Positions 11,805 through 23,197 of a stretch of DNA of 64,000 nucleotides are shown here, in pieces; position 1 is the first letter of the stretch; every line of letters begins with the position of its first letter. Made by a program: the position numbers and the translations under genes. Under the pieces are notes generated by a model. It did no database searches and had not been told where the DNA came from. It worked only from the letters and a program-made list of their open reading frames with translations. Source of the stretch: Tyto alba (Eukaryota > Chordata > Aves > Strigiformes > Tytonidae); NCBI RefSeq assembly GCF_018691265.1, contig NW_024881324.1, positions 2,607,730-2,671,729 of the forward strand, in the 5' to 3' direction.

Positions 11805-13494
11805 GGTTTTAACGTAGTATCTGGAGGCCCAAAGCTTTGAAAGTTGAGGAACTTCTAGCTCAGCAACGGCCGTCCCCAGTGGGACGAGCGGCTCCTCGCT
11901 GGCTTGAGGTGGCCCCTCTGAAATCAGAGTCCTCCTCTCCGCGGGAGCAGCGGTGACAGCAGCTGAGCAGTTGACAGCACGTGCTGCAGACGGAGCGCGG
12001 GCGGGCTAGGTTGGCAAGGCCCCACGCCTTGTTTCCTAAGTCCTGGTAACATTTTTGGGCTGTTTCTGCTAAAGGAGGAGGCAAGCTGGAGCCGAGTTGG
12101 ACGTAACAGGGTTGGCTCCAGTAGCACGGGCAAGCAAAATACACACAATATATCTGCCTGAGCAACAGCTCCCCGATTAGACACTGCAGCTTGCAAAGTT
12201 TACGGCAGGGATTCCGTCCCCTCACTCTGTACCATAACTTTAGCCCACCCCAGAAACCATACTGAGCATGCAAAACGAGACAGCGGAATTCAAGTGGAAG
12301 TGGCAAGCAGCCATCAGTATAAAATAAACCACAAGGAAACGAACCTGCCTGAATTCTGTTTGTATTGTAAAAGTTAAGAGAGAGACGGTGGGGCAGGTTT
12401 TCTCTCCCCTTCCCTTTCAAAGCTAAATCCTTCCTTTTACACTAGGACACATCGACATGTCGGGTAACAGAATGAACCGGTCAGAGCACCCAGTCTGCCA
12501 AGGGACTTCATTGAAAGTGCTGTCAGCAGGGCCAGGCAACACTATTAGAAACAACCATAAAATGGCAAGGAACGATGTTCCTCTTAATAGGAAGAAGATA
12601 TCCTTGCTGGTCTTGCACAGGTTAACAAACAGAGAGTAAAAATGAAGCAAAGGCTCCAAGATAATAATAATGCAAAATACATCCAACGTCTCGTTCCCAT
12701 TGCTCTGAACTGCTCCTAAGAAAATGCTGTAAGAGTTTTGAGCTGCATTTGTCTGTTTACCTTTAGAGTTTAGTACTGTGAGCATTAGGTTCTTGTTCGC
12801 TAGCGTGAACTAGCTATGACACAGCAAGCTGGGCAGCTTGTTGGACTGTTATTTCCTTTTTAAGGTCATAAGAGCATTTTGGGATCTTTTTACCATAAGG
12901 TGGAAAGGAATATCAAAACCCGGATGGTCTCAGAATATTAGCAGATCCTCTCTGGTGTGAAATACTGCTTAGCATCAAGACACGCACAATGCATGAATAT
13001 GGTATCAATACGTCTGCTGTGCTTCAGCCTAATTTCACATCTATTTCAGTCTACTTTTAACCCTGACAGTGGAGACAAAGGAGTACCATTTCATGCACAA
13101 GTATGCATTTATTATATTAAGTGGTCATTCAGTAATTGAACTATTTTCATCAGTTTGTAGTTTTCTGTTATTTTAGCCAGAGGAAGTCGAGCCTTCTGCA
13201 TTTATTAATTTAAACCCCAAAATACTTCTCTATCCTTGGCCTTCCTTCACTTCCCCCCCTGCTCTAGTTACCCACACTCAAAAGCCTCTTAGCAGAAAAG
13301 CAGCATTCTCAAGACACATTTTACCATCCATAATACTAGCTATTTAGATTTGAGTCACTAGAGAAATCCCCATGTTATTCAGTACAGAGAAAACCACACA
13401 ATTTTAAAATGGCTGTACTGAAAATAGTAAAGTATGCACATAAAAAAAATGAAGTAAATCCACGCTGTGTAAACAAAATAATGACATTGTCTAC

Positions 13495-13650
13495 CTGCAG
13501 TGGTTTGGGGTTCTGATCCACAGGAATGATGAGAATCACAATTTCGGATTCTATGCTTAAGTATCCAAACACATCACACTGCGGCACGGAGACATGCAGG
13601 CGGATTTTTTCAAGTATGTCAAGTACTGTTATAGGCTTTTTATTTGTTAC
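13495..13650 (-). CDS. RECK: RECK exon 20 (C-terminal domain)
   Basis: Fifty-two whole codons, starting VTNKKPITVLDILEKIRLHV, then VPQCDVFGYLSIESEIVILI and NPKPLQ. This is the most conserved part of the C-terminal domain. The acceptor is TTCCAG and the donor GTAGAC. Confidence 0.97.
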
Positions 13651-16432
13651 CTGGAAGAAAACAAAGAACTTCATGGGTGATGTGGTATTATGCGAAATTA
13701 CATTTCTCCTCTTCAGTTTTAATAACCTGATGTCGTGCCAGACAATTTGTTTCAGCCACTAGACTACTCGGTTCTAATCTCTAGCCAAAAAACTAGATGA
13801 CGCAGTGATTCTAAGACATAATTCTAAAAAATGAGTCAATGATTCTAAAAAACTCCCCAAAGCCACCCCCCAAAATGCATTAAAAAAGTGAAAGGAAGAA
13901 AGGGAAAAGGTGATTTACTACTTAAATTAACCACGGTTTCGATATGCATGGTGAGAAATGGTTATCTGTTGCAGCTGCTTGTACTCCCACGCTGAGAAAC
14001 CAGAGGCAGAGCAGCCCTACCAGCTGGCCCTCCTTAACCTCCCCAGAACCTGCTCCAAGGGCCACCAGAAATGAAGAGCTACGGCTTTGTGAAGACAGAG
14101 GTATGTCTGTACACGTGGGAACGTGGGGCATTTCCAGATTGCCACGTAACTACCAGGTAAATAGAATTTTTTCCTGAAGTTCTTATCGCTGTTCTGCTAT
14201 CTGGATCTGACAAGCAATGATTTGGCTGTAGATGCTCAGTCTGTTTAAGGACTGCCACACCTGAAAGGTTTTGCACCTTTTTTCCAGGTCACTTCTGGAT
14301 GTGTTGAACACTACAGACACCGACAGAAAATACTGCCCTTGTGACTTCTGGTCATTCTGTTCTGTTCTCTCTTCTAGCTTTAGCTGCAAGAAATCCATCC
14401 TTACTATCTCACTGTAGCTTTGTTTCTTTTGAGACTGCTGGTACAGGACCTTAACAAATAGAATTCTGGGCAATCCAGGTAGATTACATGAATCAAATTT
14501 GCAAGGTGTCACACAACACTTTTTTTAGCAGATTTCTGAGGGATTTTCTTCTCATAGCCCCATTAAAATGTAATCTGACATGCTGACTGACCAGCAAGCC
14601 CTGTTTGGTCTGAAAAAAGGAGCACATGGATACTTTAAGGATGACTGACAGTGTCAAACCCGGATTTTAATCTCTTAGATTAGAAATCTAGTAATTAGAT
14701 TAGAGTTGTAGCAGATCTCTAATGCTTCTCTGCTCTGCATAGATGCTGACTTTTGTTTCGTGCTCTCTTTATAAAAAAGGCTGGAGGGGTAGGGGGAGGA
14801 GAAAAAAAAAAAAAAAAGGTCAGATTTATAGAACTCTCCAGTAATCGAAGCAGCTTTTTCTCATGTGAACCACCTGTCTGAACTCAAACAGCCATACCTT
14901 ACCATTCCTTGCCCTCTTGGGTTGTTTAAAGTGTACGCTAGCGTTTCTAGCAATGCAAAGGGAATGCTGACTTGAATGTTTGAGAGATCACGTATTTGTA
15001 ATGTAAAGAGATATATATTTACATATAGGAGTTCTGAAAACATGAAGGCTCTGTATTGTGGCATTAGGTGAGCAAGAAAAGAGAAAGTCAGCAAGACTGT
15101 GGTGACAGAGGAAAAAAAATAAAAAAAGAGTACTAAGTAACCTAATCCAGGTATTAGGGTACTTCATAGGTGACAGTACTTATCACTACTTGAATAACCA
15201 CTTGAGTAAGTCTGATAAATTGCTTTAACTAGAAAGCCTTCTTCTAACTAGAACTGCTAATCTCCTTCACAGCTACATGTTGTAATGCCTAACCTGAGCA
15301 GCTGCACTCACTGTGTCCCTGCTGCCAGCGGCGGTGACAACCGGGAGACGTTCCAGGATGCAGCCCTGACCCAACAGATACTGTTACTCAGCAAAATCAG
15401 TCTGTGCACACCCCTTAAAAACTCGGGGTTTTACAAAATCCAGCTGGCCAGGCTGATCTAACTGGAGCTAGCCCTGCTCCGAGCAGGGGTCTGGACTAGA
15501 CGAGCTCCAGGGGGTCACGTTCAAGTTACGTTTGTCTGTGTTTTTACAATAACAGCTAATCATCTCTATTTCTCAACACAGAAACAGGTTAATGTGATTT
15601 TTATACAGTTTAGTCAAAGTTCTCTTTCTTCTCGATATTTAAAAATATGAAAATCATGTGCAGACGCAAACATGAATTGCTTTGCTTCACCAGGCATGAT
15701 CGTCATATTACTTTATTTTGTTGTGATGTTGTGACAAAAATCAAGTGTTCTGCTCTGTTCCCTGCACTGAAGCATAAAAGCAGAGGTCAACAAAGTGCGA
15801 GCCTCTTCTGCACCACACGGGGAGCTTGGGCCTAGTACGCTGTGGCCAGCGATAGGCAATCAACACCAGCAGATCCACCTTACACTGGAGGTTTTCAAAG
15901 AGCAGCAATGAAGGATGCTGGTGTCTGGCTTACGGAGATGTTCAATTAAAATCCAACATTTTAGCTGATGAGCAACAAAATCAGTGACAGCTATCTAGAC
16001 AACCCGAAGAGTGTAAACTAATCCAATTTAAACGTAAGACAATGGTCAGAACTAAGTTACCCACATTAGGAAATAGTGAGCTAGCAGAATAATCTTAACA
16101 AAAAGGCCATAAATAACAATTGTACACTGTGTTACTACCATGAGATAGATGCAATTCCCGTCACTGTTGTCTCTACTATTACAAGTCATTTAAACTGCAA
16201 ACCTGAATGTGCTTGTTTGTGCCTACTCTAATTTTGTCTTGATTTGCGTTGTAATTCAATTTCTATGCCTGATATTAAGAAATAAAGTATAAACAGTATA
16301 AAGGAAAAACCAAATCACACTCCCTACTGAAAACCAATTGGTTTTATAAAGTATTAACTTCTCAGTAGAGAGTATACAGTAACTTGACTTTCCCATGTAC
16401 CATTTAACATATGGCATCATTAAACCGTTTAC
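13651..16432 (-). other. RECK: RECK intron 19
   Basis: Apart from a short CR1 piece near 15.5 kb, nothing is recognised. No additional exon is needed here, because exons 19 and 20 join in phase with continuous homology. Confidence 0.85.
15440..15525 (+). mobile_element. CR1 LINE 3' fragment
   Basis: The sequence AGCAGGGGTCTGGACTAGAC, followed by GAGCTCCAGGGG, matches the CR1 3' UTR just before its terminal repeat. The terminal octamer repeat itself is lost. The boundaries are approximate. Confidence 0.6.
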
Positions 16433-16506
16433 CCTTGCAAAAGTATCCAGCTTGTCTTTGTCGTATAGGATTCTCAGCATTCCAGCACACAGGGGACAGC
16501 AGGCTC
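16433..16506 (-). CDS. RECK: RECK exon 19
   Basis: This 74-bp exon encodes ACCPLCAGMLRILYDKDKLD and ends TFARV-side in phase 0 (the last codon is AGG). It holds the final cysteine cluster after Kazal 3. The acceptor is CACATAG and the donor GTAAAC. Confidence 0.95.
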
Positions 16507-17847
16507 CTATGTGATTAAAAAAAAAAAAATAATCTCAGAAATAAAAGCATATAGTCTTTTCACTTTCAGGTAAGCAGAGGTCAAAAGTTGAACATTAACG
16601 GAGAACAAAAAGAGCAAAACTACCAAAGCAAAGTAAATGTTTCAGTTTGATAGCAGAATTGCACAATTTCTAAGATTTTTCTGATGTTGAAAACAAACCT
16701 CTGTAATGCAAAAGCAGTCACCTCTCAACACACAGCTACTATTATCAACATGAAGCAACGAGATGAATTTTCATTTGTTTCAGGATGATACATTAATGTA
16801 AGCTAACAACCACAGGCGCTTGGAGTACAAGCCAAGGTTTCGGTTGGATGCGTGCATACGCGACTCCAGAAATGATGAATTTCAAGAGCTGAAATCGCTA
16901 GGACCTGACAAGCAATTATGCACACTGCAAACATCACTTTATGCAGTTATACCATGGTGGAGCTTAGAATCTCTGGATACAAGGCAGGAAAAAGGGTGTC
17001 TGACAGATTCATGTTTAACACAGATGCATGTCGTATTTCTCCTACTGTTTTTCCTCGCCATCTCAGAAACCAAAGGGCTAATATTTCAACTTTCTACCCG
17101 TGAATATTCAACTCACCTCTCGACTTATTATATGTAATTCACATTCACAGAGTGACTTTTACAATATTAAGTGTAATACCGAAGCACAAAGACCCTTTTT
17201 AAACCCGTCAATGAGACAAATGCATTAAACCATTTTTTTTAAAAACTGCGCTTTCCCGGCTCTGGGTCTTACCTGTGATCGGTTACTGTTTCATATGGGA
17301 AGTATTTGTCAAAACAATAAAATCACAGCTCAAAACAGCACAACTGCAAAACTATTCCGACCGTCTTCCTCTTTCACAGCACCATAAATACATACGGTAT
17401 CTTACTCCGTCTTCTAATTAAATACCATCTTTGCTCTTCTGGGAACTCTACTGGGATGACAGTTTGGCATTCCAGTGTGGCATCTGTACTGCCACTTCCG
17501 AAAAATGTCTCCTCCGGTTCCCGGTGACGTTTTACCCCAGCCACCACAGACCTCATTCGCTTCTGCCAGGCCAGTCCCGGGGAGATGGCTGCCAGCTTCC
17601 ACAGCCTGGAGGAGCGTGACCCCCCAAAGCCGAGGGCTTTCCACTTCGGTTACTCAGCTGAGTCCTTGTTCTAGCCCTGAGCGAAGATCTCTCCTTCATC
17701 CTTTCCCTCGGATGTCTCAGTGACGTTACGGCACGCGGTTACCTTAAAGCGTGAGTTTTGCTCCCAAATATACTCCTGTTTATACACACGGCCCGGGGGC
17801 TCCCTCCTCTCCGCCGTCCTCTTCATCCCCCCCCCCCGTGAACGTAC
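16507..17847 (-). other. RECK: RECK intron 18
   Basis: No repeat or gene is recognised. The right end (next to exon 18) becomes GC-rich, with a run of C from about 17827. Confidence 0.8.
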
Positions 17848-18170
17848 CTGGTGCAATAACGGGCTTGCAGCCCGTCGCAGAAAGCCGGGGACACTTCACA
17901 AAGGCACACTCCGTATGAAAGCCGTAGTCCGCGAGAACGCCGACGGCCTGACAGGGCCCCTGGTAGTCCACGGCCACGCGGGCCGAGTAGGCCGCGCAGA
18001 CGCTGCCGTAGGTCTCTCCGTTGTGCCCGCACACGGGTTCCGCCGATCTGCAAAACGGCTGAAAGGCACGGGAAGGTTTCAAAGGTCAGCTTATTCACGC
18101 CGCGGAAGCTTCGGGGGCGTTTGGACATCGGGGAAACCAAAGTTGAGGGGGATTCGCTGCTAATGCGGTC
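17770..18170. other. CpG-rich island covering RECK exon 18
   Basis: CpG dinucleotides are dense in this stretch (for example GCGAGAACGCCGACGG and CCACGCGGGCCG). The flanking introns are AT-rich and CpG-poor. The island covers all of exon 18 and its splice sites. Confidence 0.6.
17848..18058 (-). CDS. RECK: RECK exon 18 (Kazal domain 3)
   Basis: This 211-bp exon begins PFCRSAEPVCGHNGETYGSV, the third Kazal domain with a full CGHNGETY signature. It continues with CQAVGVLADYGFHTECAF to GCKPVIAPG. The GC and CpG content is far above that of the other exons (many GCC, CGC, GTG and CCG codons). The donor GTACGT is followed by a long C run on the + strand. It ends after one base of a Gly codon. Confidence 0.96.
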
Positions 18171-20259
18171 AAACGTTCAAAAAAGTAGGAAATCTGGAGT
18201 AAATCACCGGCCAGCTTATGAACGGGTAATAAATGCAAGGAGTAAGTACTTAAGTAAGGTGACAGAAAAATGTAAGGTCGACCCTGAGAAATGTACGGTA
18301 AGATGTCTTCTGGGAAATTACAATTTTTGTTCTGTGCCTATGCTTAAATAAAATGACCATGACATTTAAATTAACCTACGTATTAAATTAATTAGATTTA
18401 AGAGGCTTATCATTTCATCACGCAATAAAGATTTTATTAATAAAGCTAGTTTAATCATAAAAGAGATGGTAGTATTTATTACTATTTTAATGATTTTTTT
18501 ATTAACTTATTTATTAATCTCAGTTGCTTGTGTTCTTAAAATTTAGTGTGCGTGTGCATGCATTTCTAAGACATTATTTGAGAAGCTGAATGTATACAGT
18601 TACTTCATAATAATAAAATCCATTGCTAGACACCCCTGTCAAAAATATACTTATTGTGGAGACCTTTACATCTATAAAAATACATTTATTGTGCCCATTT
18701 TCTCTCTCAGAAAAAGGTATCTAGCATGTCACTTGATTCAAACACATGTAAAAATCGACGAAAATTGTAATACAGTTTCTTCCTATCCTGCCTGTGCACA
18801 TATATTAGTCCAACACAGTCAAGAGGTCAAACATCAGTAAACTTTAGCTTCTGAACACGGGCAGAAGCAAACGGAATTGCCGACTCCGTGCAGACAAGGT
18901 ATGACCAATGCTTTTTTCCAAAGTCTTGTGAGATGACACAAACTCATTCCATAGTTCCTTGATAAGGTCTAGATATTTTATTAAACTAATATTTCAAGTA
19001 AGTCACCGTAGCTATATGATCACTGTATATCCTCTAAAATAGCAAGGCAATTACAGTTTCTATGTTACACACCTAAGCTACCAACAAAACAGACAAAGCA
19101 CAAGTAAACGGGAGCATCCCAAACGGTTTCATATCTCGCAGTCATCTTCCCTATAAAAGCAAGACTGGAAACTTAGAGCTACCAGTGTCAAAAACTTTGT
19201 GAACGTGGATAGAACTAGACATGTAACTGCTGGAGAAAAAAAGAGTAGCCATGCAATATTCCTTTGATTCTTACTGTTCAAGGGCTGAACATTCCCTGAG
19301 TATCTCATGAGATAGCTGATGTGCAATGAGAAGAGTTATCTGTACTTAACGAGGTTGCTGAAAAAGGGCAAGAAAAAGAAGGTATAAAGACAGAAAGCCA
19401 GAAACTGAAAGTGGGTTAAAAAGAGCAATAGCATTTATAATACAGAAAAACCCTGAAAAAATGTTCTGTGCTTCTAAGAATATCCATCAGGTGAGACCAA
19501 GAGAAGGTGTCAAATTAATCTTCATCATTTGAGAAAAACCTGGAGATGAACAGCCCGTCAACGGCAAAGCCAGCAGCTTGGAAGGGTGGCTCCTGACTCT
19601 TCCTGTAAAGCAGCAGAAATAGCTTGTCTAGCAACACTGTAGGGAGCGCTGGGATGGAAGAACGAAACCTAATCCTAACCCTTCTCAGGGATTAATATGA
19701 AAACGAATGCAAACCAGACTGACCAAAGAAAATATTACAGACTGTCTAGTCTCCAACAAAACTAAGGTGCAACAGATCCTGAACAATGAACTTGGCAAAC
19801 CCAGGGCACAGTCACAAAAAACACTAAAGACTTTCTATGACTGGGTATTAATTTTTATTTAAAACACGTTCAGATTGGTAAAAACTAGCATTTAACTAAC
19901 CAGGGAACTGCACTAATTACTGCAAACATACCTCACTCAGTGCAAGCTTTAACAGTGAAAAATATAGGAAGACTTAATATAAATATCCAAGTGTTATCCC
20001 CAAGAAAGCGTAAGTAAAGCTTTTGACTGGTTTTGAGACAACTGTTAATTAAAGCAGAGAAGCACTTGACAAAATTCTGAATATAATTTTGTGAGAGTGT
20101 TTTTCATAATAGTTAAAATCACATTCTTACGGTATTACTTTCAATGAAAACATGTTGTAAGCTATAAAAAACAGATTATTGCAAGAAACCAGAGTATTGC
20201 GAAGTCAACCATTAAAGAACAAAGAAGATTTGATATTTATTGCTAGAACCACTTCCTAC
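18059..20259 (-). other. RECK: RECK intron 17
   Basis: AT-rich, with no recognised repeat or gene. Confidence 0.8.
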
Positions 20260-20452
20260 CTGGCATGGTCCTCGGTATGCTAAACTTTTTCCTTTTTGGT
20301 ACAAAGTACACAAGTTACTGTATTCCACATTGTCTGTGTCACAAACAGGATCTCGTGTCTGGTCACAATTTAACTGCCTTGGCACACATTCATGCTGGCT
20401 ACATTCGAACTTTCCAAAACTAGTCAAGCAAACTTGTCTCTTTGGTATGCAC
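20260..20452 (-). CDS. RECK: RECK exon 17 (Kazal domain 2)
   Basis: This 193-bp exon encodes CIPKRQVCLTSFGKFECSQ, then the second Kazal domain: LNCDQTRDPVCDTDNVEYSN through LCTLYQKG and GPCQ. It is a non-canonical Kazal (CDTDNVEY rather than CGxNGxTY), as in mammals. It ends in phase 0 after Gln, and the donor is GTAGGA. Confidence 0.97.
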
Positions 20453-22412
20453 CTGCATAAAGTAATAATAATTTCATAACATGTCATAGGACTTTTTAAA
20501 TTTAAAGTCTCAAAATATTCAGGGAAAATATTTTCAGTGAAATTTTCTCCAGAGAGCTTTAGAGCTAACTACAGTTCAGCAGAGCTGCAGGAAATACAAG
20601 TGATAAAACATTCCGAATAGCCGATTTCAGGCCTCATCACAAACCTGGAACTGGTTCACACCACCTTTAGTCAATGTATGCGACCGCCACTACAGTCTCC
20701 ACCAAAACTGATCTTTTACCAAGCATTTTTTCAATGGATTTTTGAAAAAGGCTCGGATAAACTTCTTACCTACTCCCAAGCTTCATTTTGTAAGTGCATA
20801 TTTAAGGAAAACTAGACAAAACACGAAAAAAGTGAACTGCAAGAAAAAAAAAGATTATATTGCAGAGGTCTAGCCTCACCCTTCCTCAAGAAGGTAGTGA
20901 AAACAAGACTTGCAAGATTATATGGTTTCAATTACAAATATCTAACTGGACTCTAGCTTTGCAGGTTCAGTATATTACATCCAATCTTGGGGATGACTGC
21001 AAATGGAAAAAATCTAGGATTAACACAATTTCCTTTTTTGGCATGTCATCCCCCTCAAGCCTTCACAGATAAGTAAAGAGAAATAAACAGCATAAATTCT
21101 TTCCCCCTTAGATTAAGAATATGTACCTTCCGTGGCCTTATCTGCAGGACCTTTGCCACATGCCCTGCAAGACCTCCCTCTGCTCGAGAAATGCCAGCCC
21201 AGAGAGTCTGACCAACAGGCCGACAAAAGGTCAAATGGCTTTTTTAACCATCTCCTCCTTCTGTAAATGACAGCAGTGCTACCGCTGGCTTCTGGACACA
21301 CACGTCCTTACTCTCTCTCAGGGCTGCTGTCCTATGCACCACACGTATTCCTTTTATATTAGGTATCAAACTGAGCCAGAAAAATATTTTGTGCACAGTC
21401 TTCACTGAAATTACAAGCTGACGTTTTAAGCATAATGGTTATTCTGTAAAACTGAAAAACCTCTCTATACTTTCACAATTAAAAACATTCAAGGCAGAAA
21501 GGATATATCCACAACGCAGCTTTGAAATTCCAGTTTTCAATGCCATAACAGCTATTACAGCTACAAAACTGCAGTGTTTTTTCTGCAGTTTTCTGCATCA
21601 AGGCATTTAAAGTGCAGAAAAAGGAAAAAAAAATAAAATTGCTATCATCAGTTTTCATGAAAGCACAGTATTACACAACTTCTTATGGTGGCCTTCTTTC
21701 AAGACAGAAAAATGTACGAATTCAAAGGAGACTGCAGTATTGCACAACACTGAGAAAATTGAAGACAGACCAATATTATGAGCCACAGACTTTGATTTCT
21801 GTAAGAAAGGTCAGATTTTCTTTTCTCCTGACATTAGTACAGAGCATATTTAATATATTTGTCCATAGAGATTTTGCTTTTTCTGACATTGAAAAAACAG
21901 GGATTGTACAGACATAGTTTTCACAAGATATCAATCTAATTAAGAGAAACTCAAGTGTTCCAGAGTGATTGATATTTTCCCATTTTAAACATAAAAAGCA
22001 CATATTATGTGCAGGACTGACTGACTCCAAGTCTTGAATTCAGGTGTGGGGTTTTTTTAAGCTACTAGAAGAAAATGTGAAACCAACTAGTTTCAACAGT
22101 GACACTTATAGCCATTTCAACAAAATTTGATACTCCCACTTTTGAAAGTATATCATCCCAATTCTCCTTTATTGCTAAGACAATCTGCAAAATGAATTTA
22201 AATGATGTAGCACTACATAAATGGAACCAAGAATTGGCAGTTTTTACAGCTCATTAGCGTGATAAATAAAAAACAGCTATTTCAGTTATTTTTATCAGCG
22301 TATCCCAAAAGTAGAATGTTACTACATCATACAACACACTCAAAGAAAAAGTACATCTGCCTTACGAGTAGAAGATGCCAAAGAAAAGCTTAAAAACATA
22401 TTCTGCTTTTAC
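20453..22412 (-). other. RECK: RECK intron 16
   Basis: No recognised repeat or gene. Confidence 0.8.
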
Positions 22413-22584
22413 CTCTGATTTTTATTACAAGGGTTAGGGTTACAAGGATCCTTGGAAATACATGATCCAAATTCAAATTGATTGTCCTGGAGCCCAACAC
22501 AACGAGCTATACATGCGCTTGGATACGTGCGTCCGTTCTGACCACACACTGGTACAAACTGATCCACACAGTTACACGGTAAAC
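22413..22584 (-). CDS. RECK: RECK exon 16 (Kazal domain 1)
   Basis: This 172-bp exon carries the first Kazal-type serine-protease-inhibitor domain: LPCNCVDQFVPVCGQNGRTY, then PSACIARC and FEFGSC. The VCGxNGxTYxSxC signature is intact. It continues into DPCNPNPCNKNQ with a split Arg codon. The phase and reading frame put the left edge at 22413. Confidence 0.96.
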
Positions 22585-23074
22585 CTGCAGAACCAACACA
22601 CAAAACGGGAATTTGGTGCACACTTATTTTCTGTGACAGAAGTTACACAAGGGGTCACTGCGATATCTTTGCCTCCCCGAAAAGGCAAAGATGCTCCATA
22701 TCCTCAGCCACTTCCTCCCTCCTGTTCCTGTGGCACATATGCCCTTAGAAATAATAGGAAGGGAAGTTTGTGCCCTGCCTCCTTGCTAATTCTAGTCGGC
22801 TTTCTCCATTTTTTTCCCCTGCAAACTCATTATCTCTTGTCCCTAGTGGCATTACCCTGTCTCTACCTATTTTTCTATATTACCAGAGAGTTTATTTTTC
22901 AGTACTTTTTTTTTTTTTTAAGGGATGAGTTTTTTTCTGAAGTGCAGGATGGACATGAGAAAAATAAATAGTTAAAAGAACCTATTATCAGGTGTTTTCC
23001 ATTAATATTGGAGAAAGAATTTAGAAGCTAATCCTCACTCGATTAAGCTTAGTTTCCATGATTTGGAAAATTAC
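22585..23074 (-). other. RECK: RECK intron 15
   Basis: A short intron with a T-run near 22905. No repeat element is recognised. Confidence 0.8.
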
Positions 23075-23197
23075 CTGTAAACTTCCGACGTTCATCTTCT
23101 GAACTATGCTCAGTTAGACACTGACGCGTAGAACATATCAAGTTTCCAGCAAAACATGAACAGACATTACATTCTATATTAAAGGATGTTCCATGGC
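23075..23197 (-). CDS. RECK: RECK exon 15
   Basis: This 123-bp exon encodes HGTSFNIECNVCSCFAGNLI and then CSTRQCLTEHSSEDERRKFT. It forms the cysteine-rich lead into the first Kazal domain. The final G completes a Gly codon with exon 16. The acceptor TTTTAAG has a weak pyrimidine tract but fits the phase. Confidence 0.95.

Larger units (their letters stand above)
10000..13494 (-). other. RECK: RECK intron 20
   Basis: It holds two complete solo LTRs (10197-10799 and 11239-11804). A 186-residue open frame on the gene strand (11860-12420) has no recognised domain. The rest is unique-looking. Confidence 0.85.

Noticed and set aside
14183..14512. 109-residue minus-strand open frame between RECK exons 19 and 20, considered as an extra exon
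   Set aside because: Exons 19 and 20 join in phase with continuous homology to the known protein. This frame has no cysteines in the family pattern and no similarity to RECK.
17720..18163. 147-residue + strand open frame
   Set aside because: It is the antisense shadow of RECK exon 18 in CpG-rich DNA.
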